Below, in pieces: positions 6,879 through 16,022 of a stretch of 64,000 bases of DNA; within the stretch, counting starts at the first letter, position 1; each line of letters starts with the position of its first letter. The position numbers and the translations under genes are program-made. This DNA comes from Thiothrix nivea DSM 5205 (GTDB lineage: Bacteria; Pseudomonadota; Gammaproteobacteria; Thiotrichales; Thiotrichaceae). The DNA is taken from the NCBI RefSeq assembly GCF_000260135.1, contig NZ_JH651384.1, forward strand, positions 4,510,693 through 4,574,692, written 5' to 3'. The notes beneath the pieces were generated by a model, which did not search any database, was not told the DNA's origin, and saw only the letters and a program-made list of their open reading frames with translations.

Positions 6879-7685
6879 ATGAAAATAGAAAATTTATTTT
6901 TTTCTGCCTTAATTATTTTATGTTCTTCAATGACTTATGCTGCCAGCTTTGATTGTGACAAAGCGTCTACTCCCATTGAGAAAACCCTTTGTCAGGATGA
7001 TTCATTGAGTGAGTACGATGAAATCATGGCTTATGCGTATCAGCAACTTCAGAAACTTGATGCAAGTAATGCAGCTGAACATAAGAGCCAGCAAAAACAA
7101 TGGATAGAAAAGCGTAATAGTGAATGCATGGATGGCAGTGCCGATTGCTTACTTGAGTTATATTCAAACCGCATACTGGATCTGGAATCTGCGGTAGTAA
7201 GCCTAAATTCACGCAGTACTTCATGCGATGGCCTTTACCAATATCAGCATGATGCCAGCCTGGATGGTGACGATACGCGCGGGCGCGTTTCTGATGTGTT
7301 AATTACCAGCCCTCTCGATCAAGAACACCGGACATTCAACTTGGCTATTAAAGGCAGTAACGGACATAGTTGTACATTCAGGGGGATTGCACGCCGTACA
7401 ACAGAGGGCTTTAATTGGTCAGCCTATTTGCCAGAGGTGGGCAAAGGAAAATCGCCAGAGTGTGAGTTAGATTTCAAGACATTGGATGGTAAGCAGTCTG
7501 TCAGTCTGGAAACATTACGTGGCAATGATCCGCAAGACCCTGAATATGGCAATGCTTGTCATGCTTATTTCTGTGGTCAACGGGCAGGACTACCACCGAA
7601 TGGCAGTATATTCGAGTCAGCCAACGGTCAAGATTGCGAATCTATCCGCAATAGCATTCTGGATGCTCAGGAAATACCTGAGTAA
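6879..7685 (+). CDS. secreted protein with LprI/DUF1311-type N-terminal domain
   Basis: This 268-residue protein starts with a signal peptide (about residues 1-21, cleavage after TYAA). Residues 22-105 match the lysozyme-inhibitor LprI type: FDCDKASTPIEKTLC followed by a helical segment with SQQKQWIEKRNSEC. The C-terminal 160 residues contain further cysteines and are not recognised. It is the first of three small exported-protein genes in a row with AT-richer composition than the flanks. It is presumably periplasmic; the inhibitor role is a guess from the domain. Confidence 0.75.
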   Translation: MKIENLFFSALIILCSSMTYAASFDCDKASTPIEKTLCQDDSLSEYDEIMAYAYQQLQKLDASNAAEHKSQQKQWIEKRNSECMDGSADCLLELYSNRILDLESAVVSLNSRSTSCDGLYQYQHDASLDGDDTRGRVSDVLITSPLDQEHRTFNLAIKGSNGHSCTFRGIARRTTEGFNWSAYLPEVGKGKSPECELDFKTLDGKQSVSLETLRGNDPQDPEYGNACHAYFCGQRAGLPPNGSIFESANGQDCESIRNSILDAQEIPE

Positions 7686-7728
7686 TAAGAGATACATTAT
7701 CCACAACAAATTATTTTAAGGATTGGTT

Positions 7729-8193
7729 ATGAAACTATTACCTAGCATTGCCAGCATGATGTTATTTCTTCCACTGGTGTCCGCTTGTCAGGCGGAAGAT
7801 TTACCAATATTTTCCGGGGCAATTCAGACGGATGATGAACGCTCTGCTGAGTCATTGGCGTTGGCGCAGGAGTTTAATGCTTTCATGATGAAAAATGATG
7901 GTAAAACCGTTAAGCTCGATATTTCAAATTATTATAATATTAACAATGAAAACCTGAAACGCGATGAGAGCGGTTTCCCTGATCCACGTGAATTTTCTGC
8001 GACGGACGACTGTGACACACTACCATTTTGTACAGGAACATCCTACAGCATGGAAGCAGACCTCAGTAAGCTTGATTATGATCCAGGTCAATCCGCCCGC
8101 TTTATTCGCGGCGTATTTCAAGTAGAGGTTGCCGGAATGGGTCAAGGTTCATGGGCAATCAATTTAAAGCACATACCTGACACCGGAAATTAA
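7729..8193 (+). CDS. hypothetical exported protein or lipoprotein
   Basis: This 154-residue protein is read from ATG 7729, with AAGGA six bases upstream. The N-terminus is hydrophobic and ends LVSAC, a possible lipobox, so it may be lipid-anchored at C20. The mature part is acidic with two close cysteines (CDTLPFC) and no domain I recognise. It lies 43 bp after the LprI-like gene and 32 bp before the next, probably in one transcript. Confidence 0.7.
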   Translation: MKLLPSIASMMLFLPLVSACQAEDLPIFSGAIQTDDERSAESLALAQEFNAFMMKNDGKTVKLDISNYYNINNENLKRDESGFPDPREFSATDDCDTLPFCTGTSYSMEADLSKLDYDPGQSARFIRGVFQVEVAGMGQGSWAINLKHIPDTGN

Positions 8194-8225
8194 TATCGTC
8201 ACAGTATATTTATTGCGAGGAAAAC

Positions 8226-8795
8226 ATGTTGATTAAGCTAATTAAAACGATAGCATTGCTGTTGTTATCTGGTCATGTCATGGCAGGTGATTACTATGTC
8301 ATAACAAATACATTAAGCAACCAAAAGGAAGCTCAGGAGAAGGCGGCTCTCCGTGGTGGCTGGGTTTTAAATACTAATTTGTATTCTGATTTGAAAAAGG
8401 ACTTGTTCGCTGTAGTTCACGGGCCTTTCTCAACTTATGACAGTGCAAAAAACCAATTGGATGAGATTTCAGAGATCGGTGATTATGCGGATTCTTATGT
8501 TAAGGATGCAGGAAATCTGCTGATTACCAAAGAAATGAGTGGAAAATCGGTTGATCCCGTCATTATTGCAATGCTGTTGGGCGAAGTGCGGATTGACATT
8601 AAGCATGAGCAAGGTTCTGACCACCCTTGTGAACCTTCCAAGCCCTATGACGATATTACATTAAACTATATGTCGTTGGGCATCAATGCCGCTGACGGAG
8701 CACCGGAAACCGAAGAAATCACGCTTGATTTTGGGCAGTCTGCCAGAATCAGTGAGACTGGTGAGTTGGAACGTATGAGAAGGTGTCTTGAATAA
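8226..8795 (+). CDS. hypothetical exported protein, SPOR-like N-terminal region
   Basis: This 189-residue protein has a signal peptide ending HVMAG. Residues 21-85 (YYVITNTLSNQKEAQEKAAL, later FAVVHGPFSTYDSAKNQLDEI) have the rhythm of a SPOR/sedolisin-like repeat, a weak resemblance. The C-terminal half is acidic and unrecognised, with two cysteines. RBS GCGAGG precedes the ATG. It is the third of three consecutive exported-protein genes. Confidence 0.68.
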   Translation: MLIKLIKTIALLLLSGHVMAGDYYVITNTLSNQKEAQEKAALRGGWVLNTNLYSDLKKDLFAVVHGPFSTYDSAKNQLDEISEIGDYADSYVKDAGNLLITKEMSGKSVDPVIIAMLLGEVRIDIKHEQGSDHPCEPSKPYDDITLNYMSLGINAADGAPETEEITLDFGQSARISETGELERMRRCLE

Positions 8796-9295
8796 CCTTT
8801 TATAGAAGGCAATAATGGCAATTAAACCTCCGCCAAGCCAAAGGTTTGGGGAGGTAAATCTTTATTTAACGTGTCGTGGAATAATTTGATAAAGCAGCCA
8901 ACTCAACAACCACCAGCTAAAGCTGGAGGGTTAGTTTAATGGACTGAAAGTCCGGATACGGGTCAACAGACCCGTTTATGCCTCTGTCCGGAAATGGTCA
9001 CCCACTTTAACCGGATGATTGTTGAACAATGGTTGGAAGCCTTGGGAAAATCGTTGCAGCAAGGTCAGGAAAAGCCCAAACCTTATTGAAACATTATGCG
9101 CGTCTGGCCATGGGAAAAGGTAGCACCCTGGACGACGCGATTGATTACGCATTCAACAGACAAAGTGTAGCCGACTAAAATGAAAAGACTATATACATCA
9201 GCGTTGAAGATGACCTTGCCGGTGATCGCCACAGCGAGGTCAAGCACTAATCCCAATCTTGTGCTGGATAATTGGGAATGGCTGTGAAAGAATCC
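8796..9295. other. 500-bp gene-free stretch with four consecutive hairpins and a decayed reading frame
   Basis: Four hairpins follow one another: ACCTCC/GGAGGT (8826-8855), CCACCAGC/GCTGGAGGG (8910-8930), GGACT-GAA-AGTCC (8941-8953) and ACGGGTC/GACCCGT (8958-8975). The first two resemble the subterminal hairpins of IS200/IS605 elements, only about 55 bp apart. A frame ending in TAA at 9177 reads TLLKHYARLAMGKGSTLDDA without a start, so it looks like a decayed C-terminus. A further inverted repeat, TCCCAAT/ATTGGGA, lies at about 9250-9277. Confidence 0.5.
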
Positions 9296-9330
9296 GAACG
9301 CTTTGATTGGCAACAAAGCGTTCTTTTCCC
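9296..9330 (+). promoter_or_regulatory. terminator-like stem-loop in front of the SulP transporter gene
   Basis: GAACGCTTTG at 9296-9305 and its exact reverse complement at 9314-9323 form a 10-bp stem with an 8-base loop. TTTTCCCCC and then the ATG at 9333 follow at once. The stem occupies the place where a ribosome-binding site would be expected, and none is visible. It may act as an attenuator or as a translational block. Confidence 0.5.
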
Positions 9331-9332
9331 CC

Positions 9333-10886
9333 ATGTTTGACTTGATCCGCAAAAACTCCCCTCACCAAATCAAGAATGATGTCCTTTCCGGCCTGACGGT
9401 TGCGCTTGCGCTGGTTCCCGAAGCGGTGGCATTTGCCCTGATTGCGCACGTACACCCACTTGTGGGTTTGTATGCTGCCTTCATGATGGGGCTGATTACA
9501 GCTGTGTTTGGTGGGCGGCCTGGTATGATTTCCGGCGCTACTGGCGCGACGGCGGTGGTGATGGTCAGTCTGGTGCTGGAACATGGGGTGGAATACCTGT
9601 TTGCTGCGGTGGTACTGACCGGCCTGATCCAGATAGCATTCGGGGTGCTTAAGCTGGGGAAGTTTATCCGGCTGGTGCCACATCCGGTCTTCCTCGGCTT
9701 CGTCAACGGACTGGCATTGGTGATCTTCCTTGCGCAACTGGATCATTTCAAAGTGAAAGATGCTACGGGTGAAGTAATTGGCTGGGTAGCAGGGGCGGAA
9801 CTCGGCATCATGCTGGGGCTGATTGCGCTGACGATGGCTATCATCCAGTTCCTGCCGCGCCTGACCACAATTATTCCATCCACGCTGGCGGCGATTCTGG
9901 CCGGAACCTTGCTGACCATCGGGTTGGGGCTGGATACCCGCACCGTGGGTGATATGGCGTCGATTGCAGGCGGTTTGCCGAGTTTCCATCTTCCTGAAAT
10001 CCCGTTCGGGCTGGAAGCTTTCAAGGTGGTGCTGCCGTATGCAGTGGTGCTGGCGATGGTCGGTCTGATCGAAAGCCTGCTGACCCTGAACTTGGTGGAT
10101 GAGCTGACCGAAACCACCGGGCAGCCGAACCGTGAATGTATCGGGCAGGGGGTGGCGAATACGGTCAATGGTTTCTTCGGCGGCATGGGTGGCTGCGCGA
10201 TGGTTGGCCAGAGCATGATCAATATCAAGTCCGGTGGGCGCGGGCGCTTGTCCGGCATCAGTGCGGCGCTATTTCTGCTGGCTTTCATTCTGGTAGCTGC
10301 GCCGCTGATTGAACAGATTCCGATTGCAGTGCTGGTGGGCGTGATGTTCATGGTCGTGATCGGCACGTTTGAGTGGGGAAGCCTACGCCTGTTTGGCAAG
10401 GTTCCGCCTGCTGATATTCTGATTGTGATTGTCGTGATGGTGGTTACGGTGCTGACCGACCTGGCGATTGCGGTGGTTTCCGGCGTCATCCTTGCGGCAC
10501 TGGTGTTTGCATGGGAACATGCCCGCCATATCTACGCCCAACAAACTACCACCGATGATGGCTGGAAGATTTACGACCTGAACGGCCCGCTGTTCTTCGC
10601 CTCCGCACAGAATTTCCAGGATATTTTCACCCCGAACGAAGACCCGAATGACGTGATTGTGGATTTTCGCCATTCACGGGTGGCTGATCACTCCGCGCTG
10701 GCTGCCATCGACAAGCTGGCAGAACGTTACGAGAAAGTCGGCAAGACCCTGCACCTGCGCCACCTGACGCCGGAATGCCGTTTGCTGCTGAAAAAGGCGG
10801 GCAAGCTAGTGGAAGTGGATGTGTTCGAAGACCCGAAATACCACGTGGCGGTCGACAAGCTAAAGGAGAAGCTGGGCGAGGCGTGA
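9333..10886 (+). CDS. SulP-family inorganic anion transporter with STAS domain
   Basis: This protein of about 517 residues has 10-12 hydrophobic segments. The N-terminal half contains the SulP stretch ALALVPEAVAFALIAHVHPL, followed by the GGRPGMISGATGA region. Residues from about 410 form a cytoplasmic STAS domain with VIVDFRHSRVADHSALAAID. Members carry sulfate, bicarbonate or other anions; which one cannot be said. The ATG at 9333 gives the usual N-terminus, but a TTG at 9303 inside the stem-loop is in frame. Confidence 0.9.
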   Translation: MFDLIRKNSPHQIKNDVLSGLTVALALVPEAVAFALIAHVHPLVGLYAAFMMGLITAVFGGRPGMISGATGATAVVMVSLVLEHGVEYLFAAVVLTGLIQIAFGVLKLGKFIRLVPHPVFLGFVNGLALVIFLAQLDHFKVKDATGEVIGWVAGAELGIMLGLIALTMAIIQFLPRLTTIIPSTLAAILAGTLLTIGLGLDTRTVGDMASIAGGLPSFHLPEIPFGLEAFKVVLPYAVVLAMVGLIESLLTLNLVDELTETTGQPNRECIGQGVANTVNGFFGGMGGCAMVGQSMINIKSGGRGRLSGISAALFLLAFILVAAPLIEQIPIAVLVGVMFMVVIGTFEWGSLRLFGKVPPADILIVIVVMVVTVLTDLAIAVVSGVILAALVFAWEHARHIYAQQTTTDDGWKIYDLNGPLFFASAQNFQDIFTPNEDPNDVIVDFRHSRVADHSALAAIDKLAERYEKVGKTLHLRHLTPECRLLLKKAGKLVEVDVFEDPKYHVAVDKLKEKLGEA

Positions 10887-11020
10887 ACCCTTGCTTGCCG
10901 TTGGTTAGCCTGTCAGGAAAATTAGCCCGTATAACATCTATGCACACCTGAATCCCGTCTATCGCCTATATAGATGGGGTTAATTATTTATTTATGCTGT
11001 TATGAAGGTGGGTTGCTGTT

Positions 11021-11374
11021 ATGGCCAGGGTAGGTACACAAAATTATGCTGCGTGGCAGCAGTCAATGTTCTGGGTCGCATGGCTATCATTGCTGGTTCC
11101 CGGCTATTTCATCGGTTACGGTTTCACGCTGGTTGGCTCGTTGGTGCTGGGCGGTTATAACGATACCGTTGACTTGGTGCTGGTGTTAATCATGGGGACT
11201 GCCCTCATTGAGTTACTGCTGATTGCCATTTACACATTTACCCGCTACTGGCATGGCGAGTCTTCCTTCAGCCGTCTCCTGCTGTGGCTGGCACTGGGGG
11301 CGTTTGGGATACCACTGGCGGCATTGCTGGGTTGTGTCTATTCTTATGCAAAACTGACCCTGCATATTATTTGA
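11021..11374 (+). CDS. small membrane protein, unknown
   Basis: This 117-residue protein has three predicted membrane helices, at about residues 14-40, 48-70 and 82-108. Only a short polar N-terminus lies outside them. I do not recognise a family. It lies 28 bp before an LprI-like gene and may be co-transcribed with it. Confidence 0.65.
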   Translation: MARVGTQNYAAWQQSMFWVAWLSLLVPGYFIGYGFTLVGSLVLGGYNDTVDLVLVLIMGTALIELLLIAIYTFTRYWHGESSFSRLLLWLALGAFGIPLAALLGCVYSYAKLTLHII

Positions 11375-11402
11375 ATAGTTGCATTTTTCAGGAGAATCCG
11401 CC

Positions 11403-11825
11403 ATGCACCAATATTTTGCGCCAGTCGCCGCCGCCATGTTGCTGGCAACCTCCGCACAGGCCAGGGATGCCATGAACACCATTGACCTGAATACCGAGAG
11501 TTGCCTTAGTACCAACCAATCCACTGCCGGGATGCTGGAGTGTTTCACCCACGCCGAGCAGGAATGGGATACGGAACTCAACCGCGTCTACAAGGCGCTG
11601 CAAAGCAAGCTCAAACCAGCGGGTCAGGACGCCCTCAAACAGGCGCAACGTGCCTGGATTGCGCACCGGGACAAGGAATTTGAGCTGATCAACGCTGTCC
11701 ATGCGCAACTGGACGGCACCATGTGGATTGCAGTGATGGCAAACAAGCGCGCTGATGTGGTGAAGGGGCGGGCAATGGCCTTGCAAGCCTATTTTGATTT
11801 GCTGACCGAAGGTGAGCCATCGTGA
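11403..11825 (+). CDS. LprI/DUF1311-family exported protein
   Basis: This 140-residue protein is read from ATG 11403 with AGGAG eight bases upstream. A short signal peptide ends TSAQA. The mature part matches the lysozyme-inhibitor LprI type: a cysteine pair (ESCLSTNQSTAGMLEC), the helix WDTELNRVYKALQ, and AQRAWIAHRDKEFELI. It is probably periplasmic. It is a second member of the family in this window (the other is at 6879) and the two differ strongly. Confidence 0.82.
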   Translation: MHQYFAPVAAAMLLATSAQARDAMNTIDLNTESCLSTNQSTAGMLECFTHAEQEWDTELNRVYKALQSKLKPAGQDALKQAQRAWIAHRDKEFELINAVHAQLDGTMWIAVMANKRADVVKGRAMALQAYFDLLTEGEPS

Positions 11826-11892
11826 CATAGGTCAGGTAAGCGGATCCCTTGCGGAGTAGAATAAATAAAAACTTAATACCCAAGGAGGCAGT

Positions 11893-13926
11893 GTGCATAC
11901 CACCCAAAATATCCGGAATATTGTCTTCACCGGCCATACCGGTTCAGGCAAAACCAGCCTGATTGAAGCCCTACTGTTTCAGGCAGGCGAAACCACCCAG
12001 CAAGGTGATGTTGAAAAGGGTAGTACCGTTACCGACTTTGACCCGCTGGAACAGGAGCACCACCATTCCCTGCATGTTTCCGTTGCCACTGCCCATCATG
12101 CTGGCTGCCATATCAACCTGATTGACACGCCGGGATACCCCGATTTCCAGGGGCAAGTGCTGGTCGCCTTGTCAGCTGCCGATACGGTCGTGGTAGTCAT
12201 CAATGCTTTGGCCGGTATTGAGCCGATGAGCCGCAAGGTAATGGAATGGGCAGCCAACCAGCATTTGCCGTGCATGGTGGTCATCAATCGTATCGACGCA
12301 GCTCCCGACAAACTGAACAAGCGCCTGCGCGAAATCACCGAAGTGTTTGGCCGCGAATGCCTGCCGCTGGAACTACCCGCCGACCATGCCGCCAAGGTGG
12401 TCGAAGTGTTTGGTCGCGAGTCCGGTGATGCCGACTTTTCTTCCGTGGATGCAGCCCATACCTCGCTGATCGAGCAAGTGGTGGAAGCCAACGAAGCCGC
12501 CATGGAACATTATCTGGAAGAGGGTACAGTGCCAGCGGCAGAATTGCACGCAGCGTTTGAACAGGCATTGCGTGAGCATCATCTGGTTCCGGTCTGTTTC
12601 ACCTCGGCCAAGACTGGCACGGGTGTCCCTGAGCTGTTGGACATTATGGCAAAACTGGCACCTAACCCGCTGGAATCCACGCCGCATCCGTTCATCGGGC
12701 ATAAGGATGGCAAGGCTGTGGAAATATGGCCTGATGCCGACGCGGACAAACCCCTGCTAGCGCATGTTTTCCATGTCGAATTCGACCCGTTCGTCGGCAA
12801 GCTGGCCTTGCTGCGGGTACATCAAGGCAGCCTGAAACTGGGCAGTCAGGTACTGATTGGCGCGGATGGCAGTTCCGTCAAAATCGCGCACTTATACCGT
12901 TTGCAGGGCAAGGAACGCATCCCCGTCCAACAGGCGTTGCCGGGCGATATTTGCGCAGTCGCCAAGATCAACGAAATCGAGCCGGACACGATCCTGCATG
13001 AGCGTCATGAAGATGACGGCGTTGCAATGTCCGCCATGACCTTGCCTACGCCCCTGGTTGGTTTCGCTTTGCGCGCCAAGAAGCGTGGTGATGAGCAGAA
13101 ACTCTCCGATGTGCTGCATAAACTGGTGACGGAAGACCCCTGCTTGCGGATTGAATACGATACTGCCGCCAATGAAACCGTGCTGCGCGGTCTGGGGGAA
13201 ATGCACCTGCGCATCGCGCTGGAGCGCATGGACAAACAATACCATGTGGAAGTCGACGCCGCCCCGCCACGGATTCCCTACCGTGAAACCATCACCCAAG
13301 CCGCGCAAGCCCAATACCGGCATAAAAAGCAGACAGGTGGGGCAGGGCAGTTTGGCGAAGTGTTGATTGAAGTGGAGCCGCTGGAACGTGGCGCAGGCTT
13401 TGAATTCGCCAGCCGCATCGTGGGTGGCGCGGTTTCCGGTTCGCTGATACCGGCGGTGGAAAAGGGTATCCGTCAGGTGCTGGCATCCGGCGCAATTAGC
13501 GGCCATCCGCTAATGGATCTCCGCGTCACGCTGCTGGATGGCAAGATGCATTCGGTCGACTCCAAGGAAATTGCCTTTGTGGTGGCAGGGCGTAAAGCGT
13601 TCATGCAGGCGATTGCTGAAGCTAAGCCTGTGATTCTGGAGCCAGTGGTTGATCTGGAGGTCACGGTTCCGGCTGCGGCAATGGGCGATATTTCCGGCGA
13701 CCTGGCGGTAAGGCGCGCCCAGATCCATGATGCGCAGGCTGATGAGTCTGGCAACATGGTCATTCAGGCAAAAGTTCCCCTCGCCGAACTGAATGACTAC
13801 GCCACCCGTCTGAATTCGCTAACCGGTGGCGAAGGCAGTTGGGCTATCCAGTTCAGCCACTATGAGCCAGCGACTGAAAAGACCCAGCAGGAATTGATGT
13901 CGCAGTTCAAAGCTGCCGACGACTGA
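11893..13926 (+). CDS. elongation factor G-like protein (EF-G paralogue)
   Basis: This 677-residue translational GTPase has the EF-G domain order: G domain with GHTGSGKTSL, the switch-II region DTPGYPDF and NRID; then domains II-V with GGAGQFGEVLIEVEPL in domain IV. It is shorter than the main FusA (about 700) and its effector loop differs (GSTVTDFDPLEQEH), as in EF-G2/FusA2-type paralogues. It starts at GTG 11893 just after AAGGAGG and stands alone, followed by a strong terminator. Its exact role is not established. Confidence 0.9.
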   Translation: MHTTQNIRNIVFTGHTGSGKTSLIEALLFQAGETTQQGDVEKGSTVTDFDPLEQEHHHSLHVSVATAHHAGCHINLIDTPGYPDFQGQVLVALSAADTVVVVINALAGIEPMSRKVMEWAANQHLPCMVVINRIDAAPDKLNKRLREITEVFGRECLPLELPADHAAKVVEVFGRESGDADFSSVDAAHTSLIEQVVEANEAAMEHYLEEGTVPAAELHAAFEQALREHHLVPVCFTSAKTGTGVPELLDIMAKLAPNPLESTPHPFIGHKDGKAVEIWPDADADKPLLAHVFHVEFDPFVGKLALLRVHQGSLKLGSQVLIGADGSSVKIAHLYRLQGKERIPVQQALPGDICAVAKINEIEPDTILHERHEDDGVAMSAMTLPTPLVGFALRAKKRGDEQKLSDVLHKLVTEDPCLRIEYDTAANETVLRGLGEMHLRIALERMDKQYHVEVDAAPPRIPYRETITQAAQAQYRHKKQTGGAGQFGEVLIEVEPLERGAGFEFASRIVGGAVSGSLIPAVEKGIRQVLASGAISGHPLMDLRVTLLDGKMHSVDSKEIAFVVAGRKAFMQAIAEAKPVILEPVVDLEVTVPAAAMGDISGDLAVRRAQIHDAQADESGNMVIQAKVPLAELNDYATRLNSLTGGEGSWAIQFSHYEPATEKTQQELMSQFKAADD

Positions 13927-13952
13927 GCAACACGCTGAGTCTTGCACATACC

Positions 13953-13980
13953 AAAAAGCCCCGATTTTCGGGGCTTTTTG
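13953..13980 (+). terminator. rho-independent terminator after the EF-G-like gene
   Basis: An AAAAAGCCCCGA / TCGGGGCTTTTT stem with a TT loop and a run of T lies 27 bp after the stop codon. The A-tract on the left makes it potentially bidirectional. Confidence 0.88.
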
Positions 13981-14123
13981 CTGCTATTTGCGATTATTTC
14001 CGTTATGTTTTACCCAATGCTGCATCCGGATAATCCCGTTCCCCGTACATAAGGATAACTTCAGCGAGGTAACGAACGTCGGGAAGTTGGCATTTTCCAC
14101 CAATAGAATATGGAGTAATCGAG

Positions 14124-14408
14124 ATGACGACGAACAAACAACTGATGGCTGCCACAATTATGGCGCTGGGTATGGCCGCTGCTTCCACCACCCTGCTGGC
14201 GGCTGATGACGAAGCCAAGCCGGAAACAGAAAAGTGCGGCGGCATTGTCAAGGCTGGCATGAATGACTGTGGTGCGAATGGCCACGCCTGCGCCGGTCAG
14301 GCCAAGGTTGACAACGCCCCGGGCGAATGGATCAAGCTGCCCAAAGGCACTTGTGAGAAAATCGCTGGCGGCACTGTGATCGACGGCGAAGACATGAAGA
14401 TGAACTGA
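14124..14408 (+). CDS. bufA: bufferin-type RiPP precursor (DUF2282, BufA1-like)
   Basis: This 94-residue precursor has a cleavable signal peptide (about residues 1-27, ending TLLAA) and a mature part with exactly four cysteines (C38, C49, C56, C77). KAGMNDCGANGHACAGQAK and WIKLPKGTCEKI are hallmarks of DUF2282. Bufferins are exported peptides whose cysteines are modified by the MNIO enzyme and its partner, giving copper-chelating peptides. The two biosynthetic genes follow immediately. GGAG precedes the ATG. Closest to the BufA1 class by its four cysteines. Confidence 0.92.
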   Translation: MTTNKQLMAATIMALGMAAASTTLLAADDEAKPETEKCGGIVKAGMNDCGANGHACAGQAKVDNAPGEWIKLPKGTCEKIAGGTVIDGEDMKMN

Positions 14409-14412
14409 CCCA

Positions 14413-15240
14413 ATGTCTGTTTCCGGCCAGATAACAGGATGTGGCGTCGGTCTGCGTTTCCAGCACATCGACCGCATTGTGGACGAAAAGCCACCCATCC
14501 CGTGGCTGGAAATCCTCACCGATAATTACCTGCTGCCCGGTAGCGTGCAGCAGGATTATCTGCTCGAAATTGCCGAACATTACCCCCTCACATTCCACGG
14601 CGTCGGCATGTCGCTTGGTTCGACCGACCCGCTGGATCAGGAATATTTCAGGCGCGTCAAGTTGCTGGTGGATCGGGTAAATCCTGCCTGGGTGTCTGAC
14701 CATCTGTGCTGGACTTCGGTACATGGCATGGTCACACACGACCTGATTCCACTGCCTTACACTGACGCAACCATCCGGCACGTTGCTGCGCGTATCCGCC
14801 AGGCGCAGGACATACTCGGGTGTGGGCTGGTGATTGAAAACGTTTCCAGCTATCTGCAATACCAACAGTCGGTCATGACGGAGTGGGAATTCCTGGCTGC
14901 TGTGGTGGAAGAGGCTGACTGCAAACTGCTGCTGGACGTGAACAATATCTACGTCAGCGCCTGCAACCACGATTTTGGCCCGCTGGATTACCTCAACGCA
15001 ATTCCGCCCGCACGGGTGCAGGAAATCCATCTCGCCGGTTACGAAGACCGAGGAACCCATCTGCTCGACACCCACGGTTACCCCGTTACGCAACCCGTGT
15101 GGGATTTGTATGCGCAAGCCATCCGCCGGGTAGGTTCGGTTCCCACCCTGATCGAATGGGACAACAACGTACCGGAACTGGAAACCCTGCTGGCGGAAGC
15201 CGCCAAAGCCGCCGAGGTGCAAGCGCGTGCCCTTGCCTGA
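14413..15240 (+). CDS. bufB: MNIO-family peptide-modifying oxidase (DUF692, BufB)
   Basis: This 275-residue TIM-barrel enzyme belongs to the multinuclear non-haem iron oxidases. Conserved metal-ligand stretches are visible: SDHLCW, VIENVSSY, LLLDVNNIYVSA, EIHLAGYE, DTHGYPV and TLIEWDN. In bufferin pathways it oxidises precursor cysteines. It begins four bases after bufA and its 3' end overlaps bufC by 14 bp, so expression is coupled. Length and motifs are normal for the family. Confidence 0.93.
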   Translation: MSVSGQITGCGVGLRFQHIDRIVDEKPPIPWLEILTDNYLLPGSVQQDYLLEIAEHYPLTFHGVGMSLGSTDPLDQEYFRRVKLLVDRVNPAWVSDHLCWTSVHGMVTHDLIPLPYTDATIRHVAARIRQAQDILGCGLVIENVSSYLQYQQSVMTEWEFLAAVVEEADCKLLLDVNNIYVSACNHDFGPLDYLNAIPPARVQEIHLAGYEDRGTHLLDTHGYPVTQPVWDLYAQAIRRVGSVPTLIEWDNNVPELETLLAEAAKAAEVQARALA

Positions 15241-15994
15241 CCTGCAACGCCGTTTCGTTGCCGCCATTTTCGACCGCAACCAGCGGGCAGGAGCGGCGGA
15301 ACTGGTGAAGGATCACGGTGAGCTTGACGCCATGCAACGGGTTGGTATCTACCGCAATAGCGTGCATGGCGTGTTGCTGCAATACCTCGGCTCCCTGTAC
15401 GAAGTCACGCTGCAACTGGTGGGCGAGGAATTTTTCGGGCGGCTTTCCGATGAATACGTCGATCGTGCGCCACCGACACGACCATTTCTGGCGGAATACG
15501 GTGACGGATTCCCAGCTTTCATGCGTCAGCATGAAGGCTTGCAATCCATGCAGTGGCTGGCTGATGTGGCGCAACTGGAATGGGCGCGCCATGCTGCGTG
15601 GAATGCCGTCAACCAACCTGCTTCCGACTTCACGCAAATCATGAGCCTGGATGAAGAACAGCAGACAAACCTTTGTTTTCAAATGCCAGAATCTGCACGG
15701 TTGATACAGTCACCCTATGCTATCCATAAGGTGTGGTTAGCGCACCAACCTGAAGATTTTCCCGAAAAACTCCCCCTCGAACGCATCCAGATTCAACAGC
15801 CAACGTATGTATTGGTATGGCGGGCGGGGAGGAAACTGCAACAGGTGGAACTGGATGAAACCGGTTGGCAATTCCTCACTGCCGTGCAACAGGGTAAGAC
15901 CTTGCCTGAATTGACTGAGCAGTTTCAGGAACAATTGCCCATGTTGCTGACTACCGCCATGCAACGTGGCTGGATTCTGTCTTACAGCGTTTAG
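15227..15994 (+). CDS. bufC: bufferin partner protein (DUF2063, BufC)
   Basis: This 255-residue protein starts at GTG 15227 inside the bufB end. The N-terminal half shows the DUF2063 pattern: YRNSVHGVLLQYL, VGEEFFGRLSDEYV and FLAEYGDGFPAFMR. The C-terminal half is a winged-helix-like region that would bind the precursor leader. It works as the obligate partner of BufB. The order bufA-bufB-bufC is canonical. Confidence 0.9.
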   Translation: MPLPDLQRRFVAAIFDRNQRAGAAELVKDHGELDAMQRVGIYRNSVHGVLLQYLGSLYEVTLQLVGEEFFGRLSDEYVDRAPPTRPFLAEYGDGFPAFMRQHEGLQSMQWLADVAQLEWARHAAWNAVNQPASDFTQIMSLDEEQQTNLCFQMPESARLIQSPYAIHKVWLAHQPEDFPEKLPLERIQIQQPTYVLVWRAGRKLQQVELDETGWQFLTAVQQGKTLPELTEQFQEQLPMLLTTAMQRGWILSYSV

Positions 15995-16022
15995 CCTTCA
16001 TTTGAAACGCGAGGAGTTTCCC

